Shown piece after piece: positions 1 through 12,369 of a DNA stretch of 64,000 nt. The stretch is from Solanum dulcamara. Taxonomy: Eukaryota > Streptophyta > Magnoliopsida > Solanales > Solanaceae. Positions within the stretch are counted from its first letter, which is position 1. Each line of letters begins with the position of its first letter. Position numbers and translations under genes: made by a program. The stretch is from NCBI RefSeq assembly GCF_947179165.1, contig NC_077245.1:1503001-1567000 (forward strand), given 5' to 3'. The notes below the pieces were generated by a model. That model did not search any database. It was not told the DNA's origin and was given only the letters and a program-made list of their open reading frames with translations.

Positions 1-445
1 CATATAATACAAGTTTTATTCATTGATAATATATTTAATACACTTATAATATATTGTGTCAATTTTTTACCAAACAAGTATAATATATTTTAAAACACTT
101 ATAATACATTTATACTTGCATGCATAATTCACTTTTAATACATTGCAGATATATCATAATATTTCTATTTCTTGCTATAAATAGTAATAAATAAATAAAA
201 TATCGCTAAAATCAGTAATTATTTATTAAAAGATATTTTCCCGATAATTTTTTCGACTATATATCTATCTATGTGCTTGCCCCGATTCAACGCCTTCAAC
301 AAAATTCAATAAGTCGTATCAACCATTTATTTTAAAAAATCAAAGATTTAATCATCTATTCTACCATATATCAATTCCCCACACTCGGCGTTGTATTGGC
401 AGATTATAATATGTTACTCACCTTATTTTGCTTTGTTGAGTCAAA

Positions 446-1050
446 TGTTATGACCCATCATCATGCCACATAAGCGCCACTAAGTGCTGAATGTCACAAA
501 GTTGTCCATGTGAAAGCCTTACATAGGAAAAAAAATATTAGTCCATAGTGGAAGGTTCTAGAGACATATGGAGAATTTCCTTGGAAGACTTTAGAATTCC
601 ATGAATTTGCATGGAAAGTCATTAGAATTCTCTAGTTGTGTAGAGAAGTCTAGAAGAGAGACTAGTTTGTAAATATGGAAGGACTTGTGTAGTAATTTTT
701 ATTTACACTTAAACATCTTAGGAGTAGTATAAATAGAAGGGGTCATTCATTTGTAAATCATCCAGAAATCAAGCAATCAAGTATTCTTTCAAGCAATACA
801 AAAGCTTTCTTCAAAAAAACTCTCTTGTCTTTCTTACAATCTAGCATTTCCTTAGCGATCTAGTCTTAAAGGCTTACTTAAGCTTACAAGATCGTGAAAG
901 ATTCGTGAGTAAGTTGTCAAGTGCCGCACGAAGGTCTTAGTCTAAGTCTAAGTCCGTGACACAAAGGCCTACAAAAATAACCTTTCTACCTCTCCTCTTC
1001 CTAGACCCCACTTGTAGTAATATACTGAGTATATTATTGAATATTTGTCA
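446..1050 (+). mobile_element. Possible solo LTR or LTR fragment
   Basis: The stretch starts with 'tgttatgacc' and has LTR-like organisation. A long AT-rich leader is followed by a TATA box, 'tataaata' at 728-735, then a transcribed-looking segment rich in 'caagcaa' and 'aagcttac' motifs. No coding sequence or second LTR is present in the window. The right end is unclear: 'tatttgtca' near 1050 fits the usual CA end, but I could not find a matching target duplication. It could instead be part of a different repeat. Confidence 0.35.
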
Positions 1051-1869
1051 AATTAATCTTGGGGTCTAACTCACATCTTAAATTGCCCGAGTTTTATAAG
1101 GAGATTAGGGTTCTAATCCCTCACCGATGTGGGATTCATTCCATTCACCACCCCCTCACGTATAGATTCAAGCATTTTTTTTTATCTAGATTCCATTGTC
1201 CGTTGGTGCGTTCACATTCATGGCGGAGGTATTCCTCCCCCACAATTCTCCAGACCCTGTGGGATCACATCGAATTGGGTTTGATTTTGATACCATGTCA
1301 AATTAAATTTTTATCTAATTCACACTTCAAAAATCAATTTAAAGAGAGAATGATTGTCCAAACTTTATAAGAAAACCCAGACTTCTCATCCTTTACTGAT
1401 GTGAGGTTCATTTACAATTTTATTTTATGTGATCTAAGTAATTGTTAGATATATTTTTTACATCAAATAAATAAATGCTCTATGAGTGACAGCTCAGTTA
1501 ACAAAAGAAGTATGAGTATTTATTTTAACAATAAAGAACAGATTGCCAGAATGGTCGATACCTGTACAACACTGAATTAATGTGAATCTCAGTTTTCAAA
1601 AATCAAAATATAAGGAGGGAGACGTACTAAGTTTCCATTTCAAACTACACAATTTAATACCCATCATTTATCACCATTTAAAATAAGCAAATGCAAGATA
1701 TTCAGTGATCTTCATTAATAATTAATAATTATGTATTGCAACGAGGGGGTGAAAACCAAGGACGACGACTCTCATCTATTTTGCATTCTCCAATGTAAAT
1801 AAAAGCAAAAATGTTTTGAACTTTACTAAATTTTTTAGTGGAAAATTTAATAGAAAAATATTGAATTTT

Positions 1870-2510
1870 TAGTGTCGGTTATCAATCAAAATCAAAATCA
1901 AATCAACTTAATCGATTTTAAAATTCTCAAAATCAAACCAAATCAATTATAATATACATTTATTGGTTTGGTTGTTATCGATTTTGATTTAGTTTGGTTC
2001 GTTATTTGGTTATTAACTATACATAAAAATATAAAAGCAATGATAAATTCAAAACGGGGAAAAAGTGACAACTAAATTTATTGTGAATAAGGCTTCAAAA
2101 TTTACCATTTTGGCCTAGAAGGAAGAAACAATGATATTTCTAGTCCCACCAAGAATTGTCATAGACATTCATATACATGAAATCAATAAGATAAATATTC
2201 TCATTTTGAGCAATTTTTGCTTTCATAAATAGATTAAAAGTAAAATTTGATGAAAACATATATAAGATCTTTAAAAATATTTGTAAACATAATATATTAT
2301 GTAGGTATAATTATAAAATATATGTATAGAATTTGTCGGTTTGCTTCGGTTATTTTTTCAATTTTTTCAAATAAAACCAAACTCAAACCAAACACTATCG
2401 GTTTTTAAAAAACTAAAACCAAATCAAACCAAACCCAAATAAAATTGATTTATTTAATCGATTTGGTTTGATTTTTCAGTTTGGATTGATTTTTATCCAA
2501 ACTGTGAACA
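1870..2510. repeat. Inverted-repeat element, 'aaccaaacc' type
   Basis: The left arm is rich in 'aaatcaaatcaa...cgattt' followed by 'ttggtttggttg'. The right arm carries the complementary words 'aaaaccaaatcaaacc' and 'atcgatttggtttgattt', and ends near 'gaacacccct'. This style is common in short non-autonomous DNA elements of dicots. Exact ends and a target duplication were not found. Confidence 0.4.
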
Positions 2511-4110
2511 CCCCTAAGTGTGAGTAATTCTCACATTATGAGTTAATTTTTAAAATTGAGTTAAATTCAAAATTTATTTAATTTTATCATAATATATCAG
2601 AATCAGAATCAGATCATTCGCAATTATTAATTTACCCGATATTAAGCCCATATTATATTATCAACGTTTTGATTGGCAGGCCCCGGACATGCAAGTATAT
2701 TGAGTTTTCCACATCAATTATGAACGAGGAACTTGGTCTCCTTGCATATAATTTTTCATCATCTCATAAATAAAATTTTTGAAGTTGAATTAGTTTTAGA
2801 AGTCCATTTTTATTATTACTCAAAACTCCTACTTTAATTGATGTTAATAAACTATTGAAATGATAGTCAAAAGGAAGAAAAAAAAAAGTACTAGCAAGTA
2901 GCAAGTAGCAATTCTGTATAAGCAATAAGTAAATTTTAGTTCATCACTGCAGTCAAAGTGTTATCATCCCTTTTCTATTCTAAAGTTCAATTAATTTTGC
3001 AGTGGTCCCAATATTGACCCCACGTGCCCTTCCAGCTCATCCATTAATAACATCATCACACAAAGAAGGAAAAAAAAACATTTATGTGATTGATTGATTC
3101 ATGCGATTACTACTACAACTTTTTTCCTTAATTTTGGTAGCTCTACGCGACAACAATTATATATTCAATCTAGTCACAATAAAATAAGTTTAGTAGTATA
3201 GTATATGCATATTTTATTTTTATCTATAATTTAGAGATAAAATAATTGTTTTTGATAAATTCTTACTTAAAGTAGTCCAAAAAATGTAATGATTGTAAAG
3301 CATAACAAAGAACGTTGAACACTAACTATAACAAAACAAACTTTTTCCCTTAATTTTGGTAACACTAGGAACTGTAATTAATTATCAATCAATTAGGTAC
3401 TACTTCAATAAAATTATCATCATCATATTGTCTTCTTTTTTGACTCATTTCTGGCCCCAACTCTGTAGATATTATCCACAGTTCAAAGCTATCCTTTGAG
3501 TACTATAATGCTTCCTTTACCCTACTTCTATCCATATCATTCAGTTTCTTTACCTTTATCTGTTGCAGCTTTAGAAGAAGAAACGTAAACCTTGAATTGA
3601 AAGAAACGAGATTAAGTTTTGTGCATTAATATATAATTTTTCTAATAAGCCTGATATGATAATTTTAAAAAATAAGAGTAAGCTGGTATAACCGATTAAT
3701 TAAATTGATACGAAGATATAACCTTTTTTTTTGCGCTATAATTAATATTTATAACTTAAAGGGGTAACAGATATTGACATAGAAAATGACAAGTTAAATG
3801 TAGAAGGACGCCAATTTTTTCAAGCATACATTGAGGGGTCATATTTTAAGATATTTATTATGGTACAGTTGGGTAGCTCAACTTTTAAAACATCAATGTA
3901 TTTACTCACCTTCAATAAACTAACAGTATGTGAAAAAAAGGCAAATAAATATGTACAAAAATCGTAGTTGGATCAGCATTACCTCAGGGGTGTTAAAAAA
4001 TTTTAACCAACCCGAAATTAGTTACATAAATTTAAGGACACGACAAAAAAGAAACAACAAACTAAACCGTACAAACAGCTCAAGTACAAATACAAAAAAA
4101 AAACGTAAGC

Positions 4111-7100
4111 CTAAGATTCCAATGCTTCGTATATCACGACAAAGCATGGAAGTATAGCCCTTGGATTAAATACGTATAATTCCTCGAGATTCGAGTAGAT
4201 CCCAGCGTATCCACCTACTGAATCGTATACGGTTGAACCAGCAGCCGACAAGCCTGAACCAGAGCCAGAGCCAGAGCAATTCTCCTCCTCCACCGTGGGA
4301 GAAGCTACCACATCCTTTGCCGTCTGCTTGACTCTACCGGCAATGACCCGACACACGACCATCGCCCTACGTCGGGCCGTACCGCTACCGAGACAATCAT
4401 GGGCCCGCCCACTACTAGCAGTTGTGCAGACCCCATTAGTTTTGTTTCCTTGAAAGCCGTGGCGTATGGTAGTGCAGACTCCGCAGCCAGGTACGGAGCC
4501 ACACAAGCTGGACGAGCCACGTGCACCGAGGGAGCACGTAAGGCTCGTGCAGTAAAATCTAAGCAGTTCATTTCCATCAGCGGCGCATCTTGGGTTTTTC
4601 TTTCCTGTGGCGACTGCATGTATCTTCACGGCGTCCCTGCAGTCCTCGAACCGTTGGATCGTGCGTTTGGTGTTGTGGACTTTTAATATCCGTTCGATCT
4701 TGCAGATTGGATTGTCCTTTTTGAGCCAGCTTGATTTGAAGATTATCTCCACTATGTTACGGCTTGAATCTGCCGGACCCAACTCCGACACTGAAAATAA
4801 TATTATATAAAAGAATTAATGTAAATAGTTGTCGTCCAATTACTTAAATTAAAATTAACTCGCAAACATATAAAATATGTATAATCCATATTGAATATGT
4901 AATATATACCTATCGGCTAAGAAAAATAAACAGTAAATTCAATTGGTTATATTTTACAACATTATAAATTGTCATGTTACTTAAAAGTAAATACGTGATA
5001 AGTTTTAAAATAGAACCATACTCTATAATATATAATATTTTATTATAATAGTTAAATTTTTTTATAAAGTAATTTTCATCATATTATATATTTTTTATAA
5101 TAGAATTTCGCTATAGTAATCAATAAAATCAACAAATTGAGCCTTAATTACGATCAATTATATGATTTTTTATTTTTATTTTATTTTATTCATGTCAATT
5201 TCAATATTCGACACTAATATGCGAACAAAAAACGAAAAAAATATTAATGGGGACTCACTTCTAGTTGGTAAGATATCAAATCTTACAGACCAACCAGCAA
5301 CCAATTATGGGTGTTATATAATGTTATTAACTAATTATGAAATTATTTAGGAATAAACTATTCCAGAATTAGTACTATGATACATAATTAGAACTCAAAT
5401 AGCTAAACAAGATAAGAAAACATTTTTTATTAAGTGGAGTGGACTACCAAATGCTTGATAATTCATAGACAAGTAATATCTCAGTATAAAAGATTCGATT
5501 CTTTCTTAGGTATGCATTAATTCTTAATTAAAAACAAAAGAAAATAATCTTCAACATTATCAAACTAAAAAGATATTAATTGTAGTATGAGTTATTTAGG
5601 GTGTCATGTTGTCGGTGTGGAATATGATAGATAAAATAAAATAAAATTATAGTCAATTTCTCCACGTAATACTGTATAGTTCTTTTCGATTTTATGAAGA
5701 GGTAGTTGGCAAATATTACTAGATGGTCCTTAAAATATCAAGTGGTCCATATAAAAAAGGCAAAGTATTTATTGGGGGTTTCAACCAATGTATCACAAAA
5801 ATATATTTAACATTTAAAGTACATTACATTTTGTTTCATTTTTAAATGGACAAAGTCCCATGGCTAAAAATTGCATTAACAATTCCGTTTTGCCTCCACT
5901 AACACAATTTGAACTTTGCCTAAAATAACTCAAAGCTTAAATGTTGTCTAAAGCTTGTCTCCTTTATACAAGATTGAAATCATGCTTTTTCTAGGATAAA
6001 TATGACCAAATTAAGTACTTAAAAAATCATTTTCTTCTATACATGAAAGCAAGAAAACCAAGTAATTAGAAATGAGAAAATTACACATTTGATCACTCAA
6101 TCAAAAATATCTAAATTCGCTAGTCAATTTACATATATAATGTGTATGTATTATATATCCATCGACTATATTTTTCTTGATCGGACTAGCTTTATGTTAC
6201 TTTTCAAAAAAACCAGATTTTCCACAGCCCCTGAAGCCCCCCCCCCCCTCCCCCATACCAAACAAAAGGAATACGAGTAATAAATAGGGGGGGGGGGGGG
6301 AATGTAACACAAAGGATTTAACATATAGACACGAATAATATACATATTTTGATACTATTAAGTGTAAATATTTTACTTGTGTTATATGTTTTTCAGGGTA
6401 CTAAATATACAAGTTTTTTATGGACAATTATTTATACTTATTTTAAGGGATTTAATAGTATAAAAATAAAGTTATATTATCAATATATTTAAAATATGAG
6501 GTATTTGAGATTTTTCCAATATAAACAAGAAAATAAAATATTTACCAGCATGCTTAACTGCTTGATGATGTTCTAAGCTCTCAATTTTTGGGAAAACTTC
6601 TCCACATTCTGGACATGCACATATTGTTGACCTTGGTAAAGGGTACCTATAAATTTATATTTTAATTATTATTTTCACTCATTAATTTATAACCAAGATT
6701 ATTAATCACAAATAAATTAATGTATTCTAAAATGAAAAATTAAAATATACCTGCTAGGATCAACTATCATGTGACACTCATAACATCCAGAAAGCTTACG
6801 AAATTGCATGCCTCTTGATGAAGTAGTGTACGTGGAGCTACCACCACCGTTTGATCTAGCAACAGACCTCGAACTTGAAGATGAAGGGCCATGATGAGAA
6901 GTTTTATTCTTGCTTAGAAGACGAGTTTCTTGGCCTAAACTGCTACTTTCTGGGGAATTATCAGCTCTATGTACCACTCTTGTGTTGCCATGTACAACAT
7001 CTCTGATATCGAGACATAATATAATTAAATAATTAAAACTATATGAGTAATTTTTCCTAACAACGTAAATTTGGGTAAAGTTCACGAAAAACCACTTTTC

Positions 7101-7961
7101 GGTCAATGAAATTAAGACACAATCATTGTTATAGAGTTTCAAATTTTAAGAATAATATTCTAAGACATTATTCTGAAGTTTAGATCATAGATTTGGTTGG
7201 TTGAGTGTGCTTTTGCATAAAAAAGATCTTCGAACAAATATTGAATCGAAAAGAGAAAGGAGGAAATACTAAAATCTAAGTGCATATGGTAGAGACTTTA
7301 TATCAGATTCTTCGACTTGATCAATGCATGTACGAATCATAAAAAACTATATGAACAAATGTTATTTCTATCTTAAATTTTTATTTGAGATGTTGGCGCA
7401 ATTTAACATAGTACAAAAGGCTCCGGGTTCAAATTTTAAAAAAAAATCCATATATTTTATCCATGAAAAAAGAATGAGGTCGCACATCATAGGTAAAATA
7501 TTTTTATATATAAATAGTAGATGTTGAACCAGTTCACTTAGTTCGTGTGTCAGCTTCTTTAAATTTTGATTGCTTATTGAAAATCCTGGCTCGGACTGAG
7601 GGGCAATATAATTAAGTAATTAATACCTGAAAGTGCATATGGAACTGCAAGAACTCAACTTGGAATAAGCTCCAACAGCAGCAGCAGAGGAAGAAGGGTT
7701 CTTGGAAGCAGGATCATGAACAGTTGAGTTTTCAATCTGTTTGCAAGTCAATAAGTTCTTCAATTGATCCCATGAAGATGGCTGTTTTTGTTTCTCCTTG
7801 TTCTGTTTTTGCTGTTTTTTCCTCCTCTTACAAGGTTGATTTTTTTGGGTATTTTCTGATGTTTCTGGTAAAAAAGTTAAGAGTGCCATCAAAAGCAGAG
7901 CAAGAAAATGGAAAAGAAACAGAGTAATTGTTGAAGAAGAAAAAGAAGTTCTCTTCTTCAT
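4111..7961 (-). CDS. C2H2-like zinc-finger protein, At1g75710 type
   Basis: Four coding exons read on the minus strand: 7961-7627, 7002-6751, 6646-6546 and 4790-4111, giving 455 residues. The ATG at 7961 is the first in frame. The N-terminus has a basic patch and a hydrophobic run (about residues 14-32), then a K/Q-rich stretch and 'SSWDQLKNLLTCKQIE'. Exon 2 ends in 'GCYECHMIVDPSR'. Exon 3 carries the single C2H2 finger (C207, C210, H223, H228). Exon 4 holds the long conserved domain with 'GPADSSRNIVEIIFKSSWLK', 'NPRCAADGNELLRF' and the end 'FNPRAILPCFVVIY'. This order matches a plant family of C2H2-like proteins (At1g75710, from memory) whose biochemical role is poorly known; a nuclear role is only presumed. 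The last domain is not a zinc finger by spacing. Intron 3 is about 1.75 kb and contains opposed C and G homopolymers. Confidence 0.85.
6236..6301. repeat. Opposed poly-C and poly-G runs
   Basis: A run of about 13 C followed by 'tccccc' (from about 6238) and a run of 14 G (about 6288-6301) lie roughly 40 bp apart inside intron 3 of the zinc-finger gene. They can pair as a hairpin, and the G strand could stack as a quadruplex. Homopolymers of this length are also prone to sequencing length error. Confidence 0.8.
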
Positions 7962-9632
7962 AAGAGAAAAAGAGGAGATAGAGAGAGAAGTTTCTTCTAA
8001 CTTTTCTATAGTAATGTAAAAGAGGGTGTAGTGTTTCTTTCTTTTTATCAATGGAGAGGGATCCAAGAAGGGCACAAGGAAGAAAAAAAAGTTGAGCTTC
8101 TTTACTATTTACTCCCTCTGCTGTATATAATATTCTGTTTGGTGCTTCTTTAGCATAAAATAATCATGATGCATTTGTCTTTTTCTATTTACTCCTTTGC
8201 TCCATGAATAGAGTAGTTTGTATTGAAATTTGATTAATTTAAATTTAAATGGTATATAATATATTAAAAGAAAAAAAATGCTCCTTATCACAAATTTCCA
8301 TACTAAAATGCCAGACTTTTGGTTAATGTAGAATGATCATATCCATCACACTACGTTGCCTAAGGCTTATCAAAAAAAGCACTTCCTATTAAAAACCTTT
8401 TTCATACATAGAAGTCGAGACTTCTGTTTAAGGGAAGGATGAATAATTTAGATTTGTGCCACGTAAGGCCTATTAGAGGGAGAAGCACTCTCTATTGATT
8501 TTTTTTTCACATGCAAAATGTGAATCCGACGCTGTTCGTTAATGAAAATGATCATATCCATTCCACCACACAACTTGTGATGGTATATGTGGATTTATTT
8601 CCCTTTTTTGTCTTAATGTATAAATTAATCTATACTTAATCAAATTGATTTCCCCTTCTAATCTCAACCATTAATTCCATTAGATTTGACTTTGGCAAGA
8701 CCGAGTGAACTGATAGTTGATCAACCATGGAGAAGTCTACACTATGAAGTGACTTGAATGTACATATTAAGCTTAAAAAATATAATGTTGACAGCCGGTT
8801 TAAGTTATTTCGTTTTAAAGAAAATTGCATTAAATTTAACACAAATATACACACTAAAGGCAACTTCAATTTTATATTTCTTTCCACATTTGTTTGTTTG
8901 TTTAATAAATTACTTTAAAACACTTTTATGGGCAGATTCATAGGACGTAACGTGCAATTTAATTTGTTACATTTTAGTCTATCATCTTATTTTTTCAAAT
9001 AGCTCGTTTCATTTAATGTGAATCGTTACCACATACTGAGGTGATATGATATTATGATTTATTTTTTTTACGTTGTTAGTACATAAAAATAGTGATTTTT
9101 TCTCAATCGCGTACTCATGTACTCTATGCTTGGAGGGTTAGACCTCGCATGTGGAATGCTAGCTTAGAGAGTTAATTTAACTTGGATGTGGTTGTCATTG
9201 TGTGGTGCTATTTAGCTTTGCCACCTTACTTCATGTCTGAGCATCTAATAGTAGAGGCACATTTAGACGGGTTTGAACGACTTGAAATACGTATATACAT
9301 GTCAAAAAAGAGGAAATAAATCTCAAAATGTGTAGGTATAATATAAAGATTACACACATTTCAAACCTACTAATTCTAAATTCTAAATTTGTCTCGTATA
9401 ATAGTACCCGACTTCTTTATGTAGTCACACAATGCTCTCGAAAAGACGCATAAATTTAGTTGTTTTTTTTTGCGTAGAAAAGATCAAGAATCAATGCCTT
9501 TGAGTGTAAAAGAAGAGACTTTGAGAAAGAACAAATTATTAAGTCATTTTCCAATTTTTCACATTAGCTTTCACCACTTTATATATCTTATGGGATCACT
9601 CTCAAACTTTTGGAAGTTTCTCATTGTTTATA

Positions 9633-9945
9633 CGGAAAAGGGTCTAAATTTCTTTTAAACAAAATGGTACAAAAATGACCCTCATCTATCTATTGAGCCT
9701 AAAATACCTTTGACATCCACATTTAGGTCCAAAAATGACATATTCTTTAACGGAAAAGGGCATTTTAGGCCCAATATATAGATGGCCGCCACGTGTTTAA
9801 AATGCCCTTTTCCGTTAAAGAAAAGACCATTTTTTTACCTAAAGGTAGATGACTAGATGTCAAGGGCATTTTACGCTCAATAGATGGATGAGGGGCTTTT
9901 TTGTAGTATTTCCAATAATGTAAGGGCATTTTAGGCTCTTTTCCG
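9633..9945. mobile_element. MITE (Mutator-like), 313 bp, 9-bp TSD
   Basis: The element starts 'cggaaaaggg' and ends 'ctcttttccg'. It is flanked by a perfect 9-bp direct repeat, 'ttgtttata' at 9624-9632 and 9946-9954. Inside, the word 'ttctttaacggaaaaggg' (from about 9750) returns as its complement (to about 9822), so the element folds on itself. A 9-bp target duplication fits Mutator-like elements. There is no coding capacity. A duplicate of the flanking sequence at about 10303-10390 lacks the element and serves as the empty site. Confidence 0.85.
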
Positions 9946-10302
9946 TTGTTTATATCTACGCACTTTCTCGTAGTTTGAAAATCTCTGGGTGCATTTTATA
10001 ATGACGTAATTTAAGAAAATCAATGGACTTGATTAGTTTTCACAGAAATTTTTAATATTCTTTCTTGCCAATTAATTGATGGAGTCGCTCGGGTTTAATA
10101 TCGACACAGTATTTTTCTAACAAGGCATAATATATAAACGTGTCTTTTAATTTGGTTTCATCTGGCATATATGTCCTCCAACTTTGAGTGTGCACAAATA
10201 GACACTTAAACTCGATAAAAATAATTAACAAGTAGACACACATGTTCTACATAATAATTCACGTGAGATACACTCGTCCTATATGAGACTCGTGAACGGA
10301 GG

Positions 10303-10390
10303 GAGTATATCTATGGGATCACTCTCAGACGTTTGGAAGCTTCTGAATGTTTATATGTACGCACTTTCTCCTTAGTTTGGAATGACTAGT
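10303..10390 (+). repeat. Duplicate of MITE flank (empty site)
   Basis: The segment starting 'tatgggatcactctca' at about 10312 matches the left flank of the MITE (from about 9590). It then runs straight into 'tttatatgtacgcactttctc', which matches the right flank (9949-9975). The two copies are similar but not identical. Confidence 0.8.
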
Positions 10391-12256
10391 CAATTCAATC
10401 CTCATAACACATGGTGGGTTTGATCCAGATTCCAATAATTAGCAAAATGAGAATTGATAAATGCCAAAAGAAAACACACATTTTGCCAAGAAAATCACTA
10501 GTAAACACTAACTGGGTGACTGACTTTTGTGAATGATTATTATTCTATGTATATATATCCATTCAGGTTCCCTCAAATTCAACAAATTGCCTCTATCTTT
10601 TCAGTACAAATTTCCAGAAAAACATCCCTATTATAAGTCCACATTGTCTTCCTATCTCTTTAACCACTATAGGGTTTTAGGCACTTAGCAACATGTGAAA
10701 TTGGAACATGCATTGCCTATAGATCTAGACAGCTTGCATTTAAGTGGATGGCCAGCAGATAAACACAAAAGCTAAGGAAAAATACTTAACTAAATATTTG
10801 TTCACTAATTAAATAATTATAATTGCTTAGTGTTTTTTTTCACAAGTAAAATATGATAAATCAGTGCAAAAAATATCTCGTGTTCATGCATGAACGTCTC
10901 CTAAGGGTGTCATTGTAGGCAACATACTTATTCCTGCTCAAACATCATTGGTAGCTGATTCCACACGACTCGATATCATCATTAGGGGAGGATTGCACCC
11001 TAATGAGGTTAATGTAGGCAGTATATCTTGACGTAAGAATTCATAGTTATCCTCCAACCCGAACTCGTGATTCTATAAGTCATACTGATACAACTTTACT
11101 ATTATTTCAAGACTCCCCCTTATAGATATTATTTTCTATGTATTATCGTTTTTTTTAATCAAATTAATTTTAAAAAAGGAGAGAATCTTAACGGGAGTGG
11201 TTAGAAGTCAGATGTTGATTTGGCCAACCATTCACCAAGGAGAGATATTGCAGAAGGTGTTCCCTTGTCGTCCCAAAATATGCGGACCTGTTCACCATTT
11301 CTTTTTTCTCATCTCATCTCATCCACACACAACACAATTGTTAATTAATTCACTCATGGACACTATATATAAACAACTTTTTTTCAAAAAAAAAGAAAAG
11401 AGTTTCGAATTGTATATAGTGATCATAATGCAAATATTTTATATATTATCAATATAATTCAATATGTCATAATATATTACTTATTACCCCATTCTCTTGA
11501 TAATAACATATTTAATTATTGTCACAACCACCAATGCCAACTCTTTTGCAGGTATCAACAGATTTAATACCAGTCTAAACATTTAATTTTCATTTGTTTA
11601 TATGATGCATGTATATTTCAAGAATATACCCTAAATTCCTATAAGAAAAAGATATAACGGATGAAAGTGAATCTAGTTTTTATTATTATCAAATTTCATA
11701 TAAAATAGTTTGATTTAGAATGGAATCGATCAAAAAATGATTTGATCCGAATACATTTCTCCCTTCACAAACAATAACACTTGATATTTTATGATTACAT
11801 ATGCATATAAATACATAAAAAAATTATCATATTATGATATTCAATGTGTCAGTATATTAAAAATAATCGAATTCAATAAATTGAGTATATAATCAATAAA
11901 TAAATTCTCGCTGAACATATACTAACATTTACTAAACAAAACATTAGATACAAGTTGGATTGAAATAAGTCTAGATCTAACATAAATTGAGTTGACCCTT
12001 AGTATGATGTTGACTTACATTGGGTTTGATGTCAATTAGAAGTCAAACATCATAAAATATGGGGGTTCACTGATACTATAAAAACTTTTGAGGATATTTG
12101 ACCAAATACCTAAAGTTTAGAGGGGGCAAGTTGAAATTTCCCCATTCATAAATTATCCCCAAACTTAAGCCCCTGAAAATCCACTACTGTGTTACCCAAA
12201 TTTTCATTTATTTAAATTACGGTCCCTCTTCTGTAAATTACAATTAAACCCCTCTT

Positions 12257-12273
12257 TTAGGGTTCTAGGGTTT
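12257..12273 (+). promoter_or_regulatory. Double telo-box upstream of TRM6
   Basis: 'ttagggtt' (12257-12264) and 'tagggttt' (12266-12273) stand about 100 bp before the TRM6 start codon. The complement, AAACCCTA, is the telo-box that is frequent in promoters of plant genes for the translation machinery. Confidence 0.6.
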
Positions 12274-12369
12274 AAACTAACAGAGAACTGAAGCTTATAG
12301 TGTAACTTTCTTCCCTACTGCTTCATCCAATGCTTAAAGATTGAATTTTTAGCAGCAAAAAACACTAAA

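Larger units (their letters stand above)
1..4110. other. Repeat-rich spacer, no gene seen
   Basis: AT-rich spacer downstream of the minus-strand zinc-finger gene. Open frames here are short and lack plant protein character. It holds a possible solo LTR (about 446-1050), a fragment with the 'ttataagga...ctcaccgatgtgg' motif (about 1080-1145, with a weaker copy near 1360-1410), and an inverted repeat rich in 'aaaccaaa'/'tttggttt' (about 1870-2510). The rest (2520-4110) shows only simple AT-rich sequence. The 3' UTR of the zinc-finger gene probably lies just below 4111. Confidence 0.7.
7962..12369. other. Divergent promoter spacer with MITE
   Basis: The spacer lies between the minus-strand zinc-finger gene and the plus-strand TRM6, so it must hold both promoters. 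A pyrimidine-rich stretch upstream of 7961 is the likely 5' UTR of the zinc-finger gene. The MITE at 9633-9945 and a duplicate of its target region at about 10303-10390 are listed separately. 'actccctc' (8111) and 'ggagggagtat' (10297) resemble the ends of Stowaway-like elements but have no clear partners. Open frames here are short and unconvincing. Confidence 0.65.

Noticed and set aside
4305..4619. Second minus-strand and plus-strand open frames over zinc-finger exon 4
   Set aside because: GC-rich coding sequence produces long frames in other phases. Only the 4111-4790 frame joins upstream exons and matches the family.
7962..8075. Upstream extension of the zinc-finger protein
   Set aside because: The extension to 8075 has no ATG in frame (it begins at GTG), and the first in-frame ATG is at 7961.
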